From Streptomyces reniochalinae (GTDB lineage: Bacteria > Actinomycetota > Actinomycetes > Streptomycetales > Streptomycetaceae): a DNA stretch of 64,000 bases. The notes below the pieces were generated by a model. It made no database searches, had not been told where the DNA came from, and worked only from the letters and a program-made list of their open reading frames with translations. The number at the start of each line of letters is the position of its first letter. The first letter of the stretch is position 1. Of this stretch, positions 44,667 through 54,421 are shown piece after piece. The DNA lies in assembly GCF_003323735.1 (NCBI RefSeq), contig NZ_QOIM01000057.1, positions 62,001 to 126,000 on the forward strand. The letters run 5' to 3'. The position numbers were made by a program, and so were the translations under genes.

Positions 44667-45488
44667 TCAGACCTTGACGCCGTGCTGGCGCAGGTAGGCG
44701 ACCGGGTCGATGTCCGAGCCGTACTCCGGGCCCGAACGGGCCTCGAAGTGCAGGTGCGGACCCGAGGAGTTGCCGGTCGAACCCGACAGGGCGATCTGCT
44801 GGCCCGACTTCACGCTCTGGCCGACCGAGACCCCGATCGAGTTCAGATGGCCGTACTGCGTGTACGTGCCGTCCTTGTGCTTGATGACGATGTTGTTGCC
44901 GTAGGCACCGCCGTTGCCGGCCTCCACGACCTCGCCGGCGGCCACGGAGTGGACCGGGGTGTTCATACCGGCGTGGAAGTCGATACCGGTGTGGCTGCCG
45001 GACGACCACATGCCGCCGCCCTGCTTGTAGCCCGTGGAGACGTAGGAGCCCTCGACCGGCAGCACGTAGGCGTTGAGCTTCGCGCGCTCCGCGGCCCGCG
45101 CGGCCCTGACCTTGGCCTCGTGCTCCTTCTCCGCCTTCTCGGCGGCGGCCTCGCGCTTGGCCTCGTCGGCCTTCCGCTTCGCCTCGGCCTTCGCCTTGGC
45201 GGCCTCCTCCTTGGCCTCGGACTCGGCCTTCGCCTGCTCGGCCCTCAGCGCCTGGTCGTACGCCTGCTCATCCAGGGTGTCCGAGATGGGAGCGGCGAGA
45301 GCCTCGCGCAGCTGGGGGCTCTGCTGCAGATTGTTCTGGCCCTGCCCGCCGCCTGCGGCGAACGCGGGAGAGGCGATGGAGCCCACGACACCCACGGTGG
45401 CGAGGCCGGCGATGCCCGCCGCTCCCGCCGTGGCCCTGCGGGTCTTACTCGGGCGCCTGTGCTTCCCGGTGGCACGGGTGAACGCCAT
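44667..45488 (-). CDS. Secreted M23 (LytM-type) peptidoglycan endopeptidase
   Basis: ATG 45488 after GGAAAGGAG; 273 residues. A signal peptide (basic start, hydrophobic 20-40, ASPAFA cleavage at about 44) precedes a long Ala/Lys/Glu coiled coil (about 75-140). The C-terminal M23 domain has zinc motifs SHTGIDFH and HLHFEA plus YGHL. It cuts peptide cross-links in the wall outside the cell. Expression is probably controlled by the c-di-AMP riboswitch in its leader. Confidence 0.92.
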   Translation of the reverse strand: MAFTRATGKHRRPSKTRRATAGAAGIAGLATVGVVGSIASPAFAAGGGQGQNNLQQSPQLREALAAPISDTLDEQAYDQALRAEQAKAESEAKEEAAKAKAEAKRKADEAKREAAAEKAEKEHEAKVRAARAAERAKLNAYVLPVEGSYVSTGYKQGGGMWSSGSHTGIDFHAGMNTPVHSVAAGEVVEAGNGGAYGNNIVIKHKDGTYTQYGHLNSIGVSVGQSVKSGQQIALSGSTGNSSGPHLHFEARSGPEYGSDIDPVAYLRQHGVKV

Positions 45489-45513
45489 ACGGAGGCGTAC
45501 TCCTTTCCTTCCT

Positions 45514-45655
45514 TCTCGCCTACCGGGTTAGCTGACGGGTTCGGAGCAGGAAGGTCTCCTACGGGCCGCCTCTTTCCGAGGCCGTCCGATTCACCCCATG
45601 GGACAAGGTGGGTCCCCGGTCCCCCTCGGGCGGTTCCCTCGGGGATTCGGCGATC
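45514..45655 (-). ncRNA. ydaO/yuaA-type c-di-AMP riboswitch
   Basis: Read on the minus strand, the leader of the M23 gene contains the conserved blocks in order. ATCGCCGAATCC (from 45655) comes first, then GGGAACC, GGGGTGAATC (near 45600), CGTAGGAGACC and CGAACCCGTCAGCTAACC. It closes with GGTAGGCGAG (to 45514), whose GGCGA pairs with the initial TCGCC. These are the hallmarks of the ydaO motif. In Streptomyces such elements lie upstream of cell-wall hydrolases and reduce expression when c-di-AMP is high. It ends 25 bp before the ATG. The promoter is probably at 45670-45780. Confidence 0.92.
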
Positions 45656-45806
45656 ACCATCCGTCGGCCGCGGGTGCGGTCACTTCTGACGGACAGCGGC
45701 AACGACGCTAGACGGCGCCAACTCCGAGCAGCAAACGAATCCCTGGCTTTGTCATCTTCGCCACACTCCAACTCGCCACAACCGCAACAGAAACGGACAT
45801 CACGAA

Positions 45807-45840
45807 GGGCCCGGAAGGAGCGATTCCTCCTCCCGGGCCC
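45807..45840 (-). terminator. Terminator of the M16 peptidase operon
   Basis: GGGCCCGGAAGGAG pairs with CTCCTCCCGGGCCC (imperfect centre), 38 bp after the second M16 stop. Confidence 0.75.
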
Positions 45841-45877
45841 CACTTTCCCCTGCTGCCGCGCCCCCGAAACGGTGACG

Positions 45878-47317
45878 TCAGGAGCCGGAGACCACCTTGA
45901 CCTCCCCGATCCCCAACTCCCTTACCGGGTCGGCGATCTGGGCCGCGTCACCGACGAGCACCGTCACCAGCCGGTCCGCCGGCAGCGCGCTGACCGCGGC
46001 GGCCGTGGCCTCCACCGTGCCCGTCTCGGCCAGCTGCGCGTACACCCGCGCCTGGTAGTCGTCCGGCAGGTACTGCTCCACCTGGTCGGCGAGGGTTCCG
46101 GCCACCGCGGCCGCCGTCTCGTAGCGCAGCGGGGCGACACCCACCAGGTTGCGCACCGCCACGTCCCGCTCCTCGTCCGTCAGCCCCTCGGCCGCCAGCA
46201 CCCGCAACACCTGCCACAGATCGGCCAGAGCAGGCCCCGTGACATCCGTGGCCACCGAACCGCTGATGGCCAGCATGGCGGCCCCGCTGCCGTCCTCGGC
46301 CGACCGCAGCACCTGCCCGAAGGCCCGCACTCCGTAGGTGTAGCCCTTCTCCTCACGCAGCACCCGGTCGAGCCGGGAGGTGAGGGTGCCGCCCAGGCAG
46401 TAGACGCCCAGCAGCTGCGCCGGCCACACCCGGTCGTGCCGGTCCGGACCGACGCGCCCGATCAGCAGCTGCGTCTGCACCGCACCCGGCCGGTCCACGA
46501 TGACGACGCGGCCGGTGTCGTCCGCGGAGATCGGCGGCATCGCGCGGGCCTCGGCTGCCGTACCGGTCCACGCGCCGAGCGTCTCGGCCAGCGCCTCGTC
46601 CAGATCCACGCCCTCCAGATCGCCGACGACCACGACCGTCGCCGTCACGGGACGCACATGGGCCTCGTAGAAGGCGCGGACGGCCGCCGCGTCGATACGG
46701 CTCACCGTCTCCTCGGTGCCCTGCCGGGGCCGCGACATCCGCGACGTCGCGGGGAAGAGCTCCTTCGACAGCTCCTTGGCGGCGCGGCGGGCCGGGTTGG
46801 CCAGCTCGTGCGGGATCTCGTCCAGCCGGTTGGCGACCAGCCGCTCCACCTCGCCGTCGGGGAAGGCGGGGGCGCGCAGTGCGTCCGCCAGCAGCCCCAG
46901 CGCCTTACGCAGCCGCGAGACCGGAACCTCGAGGGAGACCCGCACGCCCGGGTGGTCGGCGTGCGCGTCGAGCGTGGCACCGCAGCGCTCCAGCTCGGCG
47001 GCGAACTCCTCGGCCGTGTGCTTGTCGGTGCCCTCGCTCAGCGCGCGGGCCATCAAGGTGGCGACACCGTCGAGCCCCTCGGGCTCCGCGTCCAGCGGCG
47101 CCATCAGGTTCACCTCAACGGCCACGACCTGCTGGCCCGGACGGTGGCAGCGCAGCACCGTCAGCCCGTTGGGCAGCACATCGCGCCGGGGCGTGGGAAA
47201 GGCCCACGGCTTCGGCGTGCCGCCGGCCGGCTGGGGGTGGAAGTCCATGCTCGTGCCCGCGCCCGGCGCGGTGCCCGCCGGGGCCGCGGCCGCCGGCGTC
47301 TTAGGGGTCTCGCTCAC
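45878..47317 (-). CDS. M16 family protein, catalytically inactive partner
   Basis: GTG 47317, overlapping the previous stop (GTGA); 479 residues. Two M16 halves are recognisable (VLPNGLTVLRCHRPGQQVVA; YTYGVRAFGQ). Where the zinc motif HxxEH should be there is VATLMARALSEGT, so no metal is bound. Bacterial M16B enzymes often work as an active/inactive heterodimer, and coupled translation supports that here. It carries an extra Ala/Pro-rich N-terminal 25 residues. Confidence 0.88.
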   Translation of the reverse strand: MSETPKTPAAAAPAGTAPGAGTSMDFHPQPAGGTPKPWAFPTPRRDVLPNGLTVLRCHRPGQQVVAVEVNLMAPLDAEPEGLDGVATLMARALSEGTDKHTAEEFAAELERCGATLDAHADHPGVRVSLEVPVSRLRKALGLLADALRAPAFPDGEVERLVANRLDEIPHELANPARRAAKELSKELFPATSRMSRPRQGTEETVSRIDAAAVRAFYEAHVRPVTATVVVVGDLEGVDLDEALAETLGAWTGTAAEARAMPPISADDTGRVVIVDRPGAVQTQLLIGRVGPDRHDRVWPAQLLGVYCLGGTLTSRLDRVLREEKGYTYGVRAFGQVLRSAEDGSGAAMLAISGSVATDVTGPALADLWQVLRVLAAEGLTDEERDVAVRNLVGVAPLRYETAAAVAGTLADQVEQYLPDDYQARVYAQLAETGTVEATAAAVSALPADRLVTVLVGDAAQIADPVRELGIGEVKVVSGS

Positions 47318-48645
47318 TGCCCGCTCTCCTCGTTCTCCTCGGCCTCGTTCGCCAGCGGCTCGTAGACCAGCACGGCCCGGTTGTCGGGGCGCAGCCGCTG
47401 CGCGGCGATCTCGCGCACCTCCTCGCGCGTGACCTCGAGAACCCGGCCCACCGCCGTCAGCGCGAGCTGCGGGTCGCCGAAGAGGACCGCGTACCGGCAC
47501 AGTTCGTCCGCGCGGTCGCCGACCGTGGCCAGCCGGTCCAGCCACTCGCGCTCCAGCTGGGCCTGGGCGCGCTCCATCTCCTCCGCGCTGGGACCCTCCT
47601 GCGCGAAACGCCGCAGCTCGTCGTCGACCGCGGCCTCGATGTCGGCCACCTCGGCGCCGCTGGACGCCTTCACGTCCAGCCAGCCCAGGGAGGGGGCGCC
47701 CGCCAGGCGCAGCATGCCGAATCCCGCGGCCACCGCCGAGCGGTCGTGCCGCACCAGCCGGGCGTAGAGACGGGAGGACTCGCCACCGCCGAGCACGGTG
47801 AGCGCCAGGTCGGCGGCGTCCGCCTCACGCGTGCCGTCGTGCGGCAGCCGGTAGGCCGCCATCAGCGCGCGGGAGGGCACCTCCTCCTCCACGACCTCAC
47901 GCGTCTCCTCGCCCCGCACCTCGGGCAGCGAACCGTCCCGCGGCGGCTGCTTGCCCTCGTGCCCCGGGATGGAGCCGAAGTACTTCTCGATCCAGGCCAG
48001 CGTCTGCTCCGGGTCGATGTCGCCGACGACCGCCAGCACGGCGTTGTTCGGCGCGTAGTTCGTGCGGAAGAACTCCTGCGCGTCCTGGAGCGAGGCGGCG
48101 TCCAGATCGGCCATGGAACCGATCGGGGTGTGGTGGTAGGGGTGGTCCTCGGGGAAGACCATGGCCGTCATGCGCTCGAACGCGGTGCCGTAGGGCACGT
48201 TGTCGTACCGCTGACGGCGCTCGTTCTTCACCACGTCCCGCTGGTTCTCCAGCGACTCCTCGTCCAGCGCGGCCAGCAGCGACCCCATGCGGTCGGCCTC
48301 CAGCCACAGGGCGAGCTCGAGCTCGTGCGCGGGCATCGTCTCGAAGTAGTTGGTGCGCTCGAAGCTCGTGGTGCCGTTCAGGGAGCCGCCCGCGCCCTGC
48401 ACCAGCTCGAAGTGCCCGTTGCCCTCGACCTGGGCCGAGCCCTGGAACATCAGGTGCTCGAAGAGGTGTGCCAGGCCCGTGCGGCCCTTCACCTCGTGAC
48501 GGGAACCGACGTCGTACCAGAGGCAGACAGCGGCGACGGGGGTCAGATGATCCTCGGAGAGCACCACACGCAGGCCGTTGGCCAGCCGGTGCTCCGTCGC
48601 TGTCAGCCCACCGGTGGCCGGCGGGGGCGTGGCCGTGTGACCCAT
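47314..48645 (-). CDS. M16 family zinc metallopeptidase, active subunit
   Basis: ATG 48645 (MGHTATPPP); 443 residues, no signal peptide. The inverted zinc motif is HLFEH (His60, Glu63, His64), with the third ligand in NQRDVVKNERRQ. The R/Y pair of the second half is likely in ESSRLYARLVR. Cleaves peptides, probably in the cytoplasm. Divergent from parC. Confidence 0.9.
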   Translation of the reverse strand: MGHTATPPPATGGLTATEHRLANGLRVVLSEDHLTPVAAVCLWYDVGSRHEVKGRTGLAHLFEHLMFQGSAQVEGNGHFELVQGAGGSLNGTTSFERTNYFETMPAHELELALWLEADRMGSLLAALDEESLENQRDVVKNERRQRYDNVPYGTAFERMTAMVFPEDHPYHHTPIGSMADLDAASLQDAQEFFRTNYAPNNAVLAVVGDIDPEQTLAWIEKYFGSIPGHEGKQPPRDGSLPEVRGEETREVVEEEVPSRALMAAYRLPHDGTREADAADLALTVLGGGESSRLYARLVRHDRSAVAAGFGMLRLAGAPSLGWLDVKASSGAEVADIEAAVDDELRRFAQEGPSAEEMERAQAQLEREWLDRLATVGDRADELCRYAVLFGDPQLALTAVGRVLEVTREEVREIAAQRLRPDNRAVLVYEPLANEAEENEESGQ

Positions 48646-48975
48646 GGGCGGGGAGTCCCTTCCGCTCGCGGAGGTTTCCCGGCCGGACGCCGGGAACTGC
48701 CGACCGCCCGTGCGTCTCACGCGACCGGCGGTGGTGTCACTGTATGCAACCACGCCGACAACGTGCGAAGTTCCCGTACGGTCTACCGAGCGGCCAGCTG
48801 TCAGTGGGGCGGTCCACAATGGTCGCGCGAAGCCGAGCGCAAGCCCGGACCCGAGCACAGCAGCGCATCCAGTACGAGCGCGCGCAGCACAAGCGCGTAC
48901 CCGAGAGCAGGCGCCGTGAAGCAGCGCCCGCACACAAGAGCGACAGCACGAAGCAGCGAAGGAGCCGCAGCCGCG

Positions 48976-51435
48976 ATGGCCCGCCGCAGTAAGAGCCGTA
49001 CACCGGCACCGGAGCCCGGAGAGGACTTCGAAGAGCGCATCCTCGACATCGACGTCGTCGACGAGATGCAGAGCTCCTACCTGGAGTACGCGTATTCGGT
49101 CATCTACTCGCGCGCGCTCCCTGACGCCCGCGACGGAATGAAGCCCGTACAGCGCCGGATCCTCTACCAGATGCACGAGATGGGGCTGCGCCCCGAGCGG
49201 GCCCACGTCAAGTGCGCCCGCGTCGTGGGCGAGGTGATGGGAAAGCTCCACCCCCACGGTGACAGCGCGATCTACGACGCGCTGGTCCGCATGGCGCAGG
49301 ACTTCTCCATGCGACTGCCGCTGGTGGACGGGCACGGCAACTTCGGCTCGCTGGGCAACGACGACCCGCCGGCCGCGATGCGGTACACCGAGTGCAGGGC
49401 CGCCCCGGCCGCCGGTCTGATGGTCGACTCGATCGACGAGGACACGGTCGACTTCGGCGCCAACTACGACGGCAGCGAGCAGGAGCCCGTCACACTCCCG
49501 GCCGCCTATCCGAACCTGCTGGTGAACGGCTCCTCCGGGATCGCGGTCGGCATGGCGACCAACATGCCGCCGCACAACCTGACCGAGGTCATCGCCGCGG
49601 CCCGCCACCTGATCAAGCACCCGGGCGCCGACCTGGAGACCCTGATGGGGTTCATCCCCGGGCCCGACCTGCCGACGGGCGGCAAGATCGTCGGCCGCGA
49701 GGGCATCCAGGACGCCTACCGCTCGGGCCGCGGGACCTTCAAGATCCGCGCCACGGCGACGGTCGAGCAGGTCACAGCGCGGCGCAAGGGCGTCGTGGTC
49801 ACCGAGCTGCCGTTCGCCGTCGGCCCCGAGAAGGTCATCTCCAAGATCAAGGACCTGGTCAACGCGAAGAAGCTCCAGGGCATCGCGGACGTGAAGGACC
49901 TGACCGACCGCGAGCACGGACTGCGGCTGGTCATCGAGATCAAGAACGGTTTCAACCCCGAGGCCGTCCTCAGCCAGCTCTACAAGCTGACGCCGATGGA
50001 GGAGTCCTTCGGCATCAACAACGTCGCGCTGGTGGACGGGCAGCCGCTGACGCTCGGCCTCAAGGAGCTGCTGGAGGTCTACGTCGACCACCGGTTCGAC
50101 GTGGTGCGCCGCCGCAGCGAGTTCCGCCGGGGCAAGCGGCGCGACCGGCTCCACCTCGTCGAGGGGCTGCTGGTGGCGCTCGTCGACATCGACGAGGTCA
50201 TCAGAATCATCCGGTCGAGTGACAACGCCGCCGACGCGAAGACCTCCCTGATCTCCCGCTTCGAGCTCAGCGAGATCCAGACCCAGTACATCCTCGACAC
50301 CCCGCTGCGCCGGCTCACCAGGTTCGACCGCATCGAACTCGAGGACGAGCGCGACAAGCTCAAGGCGGACATCGAGGCGCTGACCCGCATCCTGGAATCA
50401 GACGCGGAGCTGCGCAAACTCGTCTCCTCCGAGCTGTCCGGCATCGCCAAGAAGTACAGCACCCCGCGCCGCACCGAGATCCTCGACGCGAACGAGACGC
50501 CCGTGGCCGCCGTACCGCTGGAGGTCGCCGACGACCCCTGCCGGGTGATGCTCTCCTCCACCGGACTGCTCGCCCGCACCGCCAGCGGCGGCACGGACTT
50601 CGCCGAGCCCGCAAGACGCGCCAAGCACGACGTGATCGTCTCCGCCGTGCCCGCCACCACCCGCGGAGAGATCGGCGCTGTGACCTCCGGCGGACGGCTG
50701 CTGCGGATCTCCGTCGTCGACCTGCCCCAGCTCCCCGACTCGGCAACAGCGCCGAACCTGGCGGGCGGGGCGCAGATCTCGGAGTTCCTCACCCTGGAGG
50801 GTGACGAGACGCTGGTCTGCCTCACCACCCTGGACGAGTCCTCGCCCGGCCTGGCGATCGGCACCCAGCAGGGCGTCGTCAAACGCGTGGTGCCCGACTA
50901 CCCCACCAACCGGAGCGAGTTGGAGGTCATCACCCTCAAGGACGGTGACCGCATCGTCGGCGGCGCCGAACTGCGCACCGGCGAGGAGGACCTGGTCTTC
51001 ATCACCGACAACGCCCACCTGCTGCGCTACCAGGCGGGCCAGGTCCGCCCCCAGGGCCGCCCCGCGGGCGGCATGGCGGGCGTCAAGCTGACCGACGGCG
51101 CACAGGTGCTCTTCTTCGGCGCCGTCGACCCCGCGTCCGAGGGAGCCGTCTTCACCGCCGCGGGAGCGGAGGGCACCCTCGACGACTCGCTGAGCACCGC
51201 CAAGCTCACCCCCTTCGACCAGTACCCGCGCAAGGGGCGGGCCACGGGTGGCGTGCGCTGCCAGCGCTTCCTCAAGGGCGAGGACCGGCTACGGCTGGCC
51301 TGGGCGGGATCCACCCCGGCGAGGGCCGCGACGAAGGCCGGCGCCCCGGTCGAGCTGCCCGAGCCCGACCCGCGCCGGGACGGCTCGGGGCTCCCCCTGG
51401 CGAAGCAGGTCGCAGCCGTGGCAGGGCCGGTGTGA
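48976..51435 (+). CDS. parC: DNA topoisomerase IV subunit A (ParC; GyrA-like)
   Basis: ATG 48976 with GAAGGAG upstream; 819 residues. The breakage-reunion domain has ALPDARDGMKPVQRR and the quinolone region HPHGDSAIYDAL (His92-, Ser97, Asp101). The active-site Tyr137 is in MRYTECR. GyrA-box beta-propeller repeats fill the C-terminal 320 residues (PRKGRATGGVRCQRF near the end). It is the second GyrA-type gene of Streptomyces and pairs with parE at 58758. Ser97 is the wild-type, quinolone-sensitive residue. 48646-48975 is its promoter region. Confidence 0.94.
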   Translation: MARRSKSRTPAPEPGEDFEERILDIDVVDEMQSSYLEYAYSVIYSRALPDARDGMKPVQRRILYQMHEMGLRPERAHVKCARVVGEVMGKLHPHGDSAIYDALVRMAQDFSMRLPLVDGHGNFGSLGNDDPPAAMRYTECRAAPAAGLMVDSIDEDTVDFGANYDGSEQEPVTLPAAYPNLLVNGSSGIAVGMATNMPPHNLTEVIAAARHLIKHPGADLETLMGFIPGPDLPTGGKIVGREGIQDAYRSGRGTFKIRATATVEQVTARRKGVVVTELPFAVGPEKVISKIKDLVNAKKLQGIADVKDLTDREHGLRLVIEIKNGFNPEAVLSQLYKLTPMEESFGINNVALVDGQPLTLGLKELLEVYVDHRFDVVRRRSEFRRGKRRDRLHLVEGLLVALVDIDEVIRIIRSSDNAADAKTSLISRFELSEIQTQYILDTPLRRLTRFDRIELEDERDKLKADIEALTRILESDAELRKLVSSELSGIAKKYSTPRRTEILDANETPVAAVPLEVADDPCRVMLSSTGLLARTASGGTDFAEPARRAKHDVIVSAVPATTRGEIGAVTSGGRLLRISVVDLPQLPDSATAPNLAGGAQISEFLTLEGDETLVCLTTLDESSPGLAIGTQQGVVKRVVPDYPTNRSELEVITLKDGDRIVGGAELRTGEEDLVFITDNAHLLRYQAGQVRPQGRPAGGMAGVKLTDGAQVLFFGAVDPASEGAVFTAAGAEGTLDDSLSTAKLTPFDQYPRKGRATGGVRCQRFLKGEDRLRLAWAGSTPARAATKAGAPVELPEPDPRRDGSGLPLAKQVAAVAGPV

Positions 51436-51600
51436 CGGTGCCCGGGGGGGGGTGAGGCCGGGGGAAGGATGCGGGCTGTTGTGACGGCACGCGTGGGGTG
51501 GAGCCGCGGGGCCGGGCCGTTGTGCGGTCCCGAGCAGCGGTCCGGCTGCTGTTCCGGACGTCCGGGCATACGCCCTGTGCGGCCCATAAGGGGCGTACCG

Positions 51601-51626
51601 GGTTACGGGGTACGGGCCCCGTAACC
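51601..51626. terminator. Terminator between parC and the CobW gene
   Basis: GGTTACGGGG and CCCCGTAACC, a perfect 10-bp stem with loop TACGGG; it overlaps the CobW stop codon. Confidence 0.7.
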
Positions 51627-53063
51627 CCCGGGCTCTTCCGCGGTCTCGTCGGGCTCGGCGTCGAACCCGGCTTCGCCCATCCCGTGGGCCCGGCCGGCCG
51701 CGTCGTCGGCCGGTCCGTCGTGCTCGGCCGCTTCGGGGGCGTGCACGTCCGCTTCGTCGGTGTGCACGTCCGCGTCGTCGTCCTCCGAGGGGCCGTGATC
51801 CACGTAGCGGAGCACGCCCCACAGGGCGCGCTCGTCGTGGGGTTCGGCTCCCGCGGCGCAGTCGCGGAGCCCCGCCCGGAGCGCTTCGGCGTCCACGCCT
51901 GCTCCGATCATCACCAGTTCCGTGCGCCGTTCGGCGTCGCGCGGCAGCCGCTGGGGCGCGAAGCGGAGGAACCCGCCGACGGCGTGCAACTCGTACAGGT
52001 TGTCGGGATCGGCGGAGCCGAAGTCGACATATCCCTTGATCCGGTAGAGCTTCTCCGGCCTGCTGTCCAGGAACTCCAGAAAACGGCGCGGGTCCATGGG
52101 CTCCTCGGCTGTGAACTCCACGGCTTCATAGGCCGCGTGCAGGTGCTCACGGTGTGCGCCGTTCGCGCCGTGTGCGCCGTGCTCCCCGCAGCTCTCCTCG
52201 CCCGCACCCTCGTCCTCGCCGTACAGCAGGGAGTCGAACGACAGCTGCTCGACGGGTGGCCGGGGGCGGTGCACGCGGTCGAACAGGAGTTGCGGGTCGA
52301 CGCGCCCGAAGGAGGCGGGGACGACGGGCGTCCCCGGGGCGAGCCGTTCGAGTTCCGTGCGCAGCGCCCCGTGCCGCTCTTCGGGCACGCGGTCGGCCTT
52401 GTTCAGGACGAGCAGGTCGGCGGCGCCGACATGCCGCTCCAACTCGGGGTGGCGGGCACGTACCGTCTCGAACTCGGCGGCGTCCACGACCTCGACGAGC
52501 CCGCCGTAGACGGTGTGCGGGCTCCCTCCGGCCAGCAGCATCCGGATGAGCGTCTCGGGCTCGGCCAGTCCGCTCGCCTCGATCACGATGACGTCCATAC
52601 CGACCGAGGGACGCGCGAGCCTCTCCAGGGCCTCGTCCATGTCGCTCGTGTCCACGGCGCAGCACAGACAGCCGTCGCCGAGGGCGACCATGGAGTCGAC
52701 CTGTCCCGAGACCGCCATGGCGTCGATCTCGATGCTGCCGAAGTCGTTGACGAGCGCCCCGATGCGGGTGCCCCGTGCCCGGCGCAGCACGTGGTTGAGC
52801 AGGGTCGTCTTCCCCGAGCCGAGGAACCCGGCCAGCACCACGACCGGAATCCGGCCGCCCACCGCGCCCCGCCCCGCCGGCACCCGGGCACCGACCGCCT
52901 CCTGCTCCGCTGACGCCCGGGCCTCCCCCGCGTCCCGGCCCGCTGACGTCCAGGCACCGGCCGCGTCCCGGCCCGCTGACGTCCGAACAGCGGCCGTGCC
53001 CCGATCCGTGGGCGTGAGAACGTCTCCCGCACCCCGCTCCCGGCTGTCCTCCGTGCTGCCCAC
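51603..53063 (-). CDS. CobW/COG0523-type GTPase (metal chaperone family)
   Basis: Start uncertain: GTG 53063 (486 residues, purine-rich GGAGGGGAGC upstream) is used; an ATG at 53165 is in frame. The N-terminal 50 residues have TSAGRDA-type repeats. The GTPase has GFLGSGKTTLLNHVL, the metal motif GCLCCAV (CxCC), Walker B VIEASGLAEP and NKAD. The CobW_C domain ends with RRIKGYVDF-like content (RIKGYVDFGSADP). A His/Glu-rich linker (about 290-315) and an acidic C-terminal tail may bind metal. Such proteins insert Zn or Co into targets, often under zinc starvation; no Zur site was identified. Confidence 0.85.
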   Translation of the reverse strand: MGSTEDSRERGAGDVLTPTDRGTAAVRTSAGRDAAGAWTSAGRDAGEARASAEQEAVGARVPAGRGAVGGRIPVVVLAGFLGSGKTTLLNHVLRRARGTRIGALVNDFGSIEIDAMAVSGQVDSMVALGDGCLCCAVDTSDMDEALERLARPSVGMDVIVIEASGLAEPETLIRMLLAGGSPHTVYGGLVEVVDAAEFETVRARHPELERHVGAADLLVLNKADRVPEERHGALRTELERLAPGTPVVPASFGRVDPQLLFDRVHRPRPPVEQLSFDSLLYGEDEGAGEESCGEHGAHGANGAHREHLHAAYEAVEFTAEEPMDPRRFLEFLDSRPEKLYRIKGYVDFGSADPDNLYELHAVGGFLRFAPQRLPRDAERRTELVMIGAGVDAEALRAGLRDCAAGAEPHDERALWGVLRYVDHGPSEDDDADVHTDEADVHAPEAAEHDGPADDAAGRAHGMGEAGFDAEPDETAEEPGGYGARTP

Positions 53064-53218
53064 GCCGCCTGCTCCCCTCCTGTCGTCGCAGTGGAAACGG
53101 GTGCCGATCGTAGCCGAGCGGCACGGTGCGCCGACTTCGTAGAAGCGAGCGCGACCGTGCCCCACGGGTGGGCGGCGGTGCCGGGCGCGACGGTGGAGGG
53201 CAGGTTAGGGTCCCCTGT

Positions 53219-54226
53219 GTGAGCACCTGTGCGACGGCTTCCCGGATCCTGCCCGAACCCCTGGCGGGGACGGCGGCCACGGCCCGCACCTGGCTGCTGG
53301 TGGAACAGCCGGGGCCCTGGGGCAGGAAGGCCCTGACGCAGAGCCGCCTCGATCCGGGACTCGGCCAGGCGCTCGACGCCGCGGCGAGCGCCCATGGCGC
53401 CCGTGTCGCCCTGATCCGGCGCCCGGGGCGGCACGCCGACCACTCCCCCGCCGCCGGCCACCGGGTCTACCTGGCCCGGACCGTGCCCGGCGATTCCTGG
53501 GTGCTCACGGCACGGCTGCCCGGCGACGGCGGCCTGGAAGCGCTGCGCGACCTGGACTTCGCGGCCTTCGACGATCCGGCAGCCGGTGCGCGCGGCGCCG
53601 CCGCCCGGCCGCGGTGGGAGCCGTACGAGGGTGAGCCTCTCGCACTCGTGTGCACCAACGGCAAACGGGACCGCTGCTGCGCCCTGCTCGGCAGACCTCT
53701 GGCTGCCGAGCTCGCCGCTTCCGGCGGTGCGAACGTCTGGGAGATCACCCACCTCGGCGGCCACCGGTTCGCGCCGACACTCCTGGTGCTCCCGCACGGT
53801 TACGCGTACGGGCGTCTGGACGCCGCCGGCACCAAGAGCGTGCTCGACGCCGTGCGGGACGGCCGTATGTCTCTGGAGGGCTGCCGGGGCCGCTCGGCGT
53901 GGGACCGGCCGGGACAGGCCGCGGATCTCGCGGTGCGGGAGCGGACCGGCGAACTGCGGGCGGAGGCGCTCTCCGTCCGCGCGGTACGGACCGGCACAAA
54001 CGGCTCGCGCCGGATCGTGACGGTCGCCCACGTGGACGGCCGGCGCTGGCGGGTCGTCCTGCGGGAGCACACCGGGGGTCCTGCCGTGCCGGCGAGCTGC
54101 GGGGCGGAGCCCGCAGGCACGGTACGCCTGGACGTCGAGGCGCTCGAAGAGGGGCAAAGAGCCGCAGGGATCGAAGAGAGCGACGCACTGGAGGCGACCG
54201 AGGGGGCTGCGGCAGACTCCGGCTGA
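53219..54226 (+). CDS. Sucraseferredoxin-like (thioredoxin-fold [2Fe-2S]) protein
   Basis: GTG 53219 (MSTCATAS), weak ribosome site; 335 residues. The C-terminal half is a thioredoxin-like ferredoxin domain: LVCTNGKRDRCCALLGRPLA carries Cys ligands, and ITHLGGHRFAPTLLVLPHGY follows, in which the His replaces Cys as in Apd1/sucraseferredoxin proteins. It ends in an acidic Glu/Ala tail. Redox function unknown. Divergent from the CobW gene. Confidence 0.85.
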   Translation: MSTCATASRILPEPLAGTAATARTWLLVEQPGPWGRKALTQSRLDPGLGQALDAAASAHGARVALIRRPGRHADHSPAAGHRVYLARTVPGDSWVLTARLPGDGGLEALRDLDFAAFDDPAAGARGAAARPRWEPYEGEPLALVCTNGKRDRCCALLGRPLAAELAASGGANVWEITHLGGHRFAPTLLVLPHGYAYGRLDAAGTKSVLDAVRDGRMSLEGCRGRSAWDRPGQAADLAVRERTGELRAEALSVRAVRTGTNGSRRIVTVAHVDGRRWRVVLREHTGGPAVPASCGAEPAGTVRLDVEALEEGQRAAGIEESDALEATEGAAADSG

Positions 54227-54421
54227 GCGCGCGGCCGCCCCGCGGAAACGTGCCGCGTACGGGCGCGCCGTCCCTCACCCGTACGCGTCCTCGTTGTCCG
54301 CCCCCGTCCCGCGTTCCCCGTCCCCTTTCCCCGCCTCCTACTGTCATGGCACCTGCGTCCGTCTCGTGCACGTGTACGGGTGCGCGTCCGTTCGTCCCCT
54401 CACCCGCCGCGAGGTCGCCCC

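Noticed and set aside
48821..48990. Basic 56-residue plus-strand frame before parC (MVARSRAQARTRAQ...)
   Set aside because: No ribosome site, biased Arg/Gln composition, and it overlaps the parC start in another frame; more likely leader sequence.
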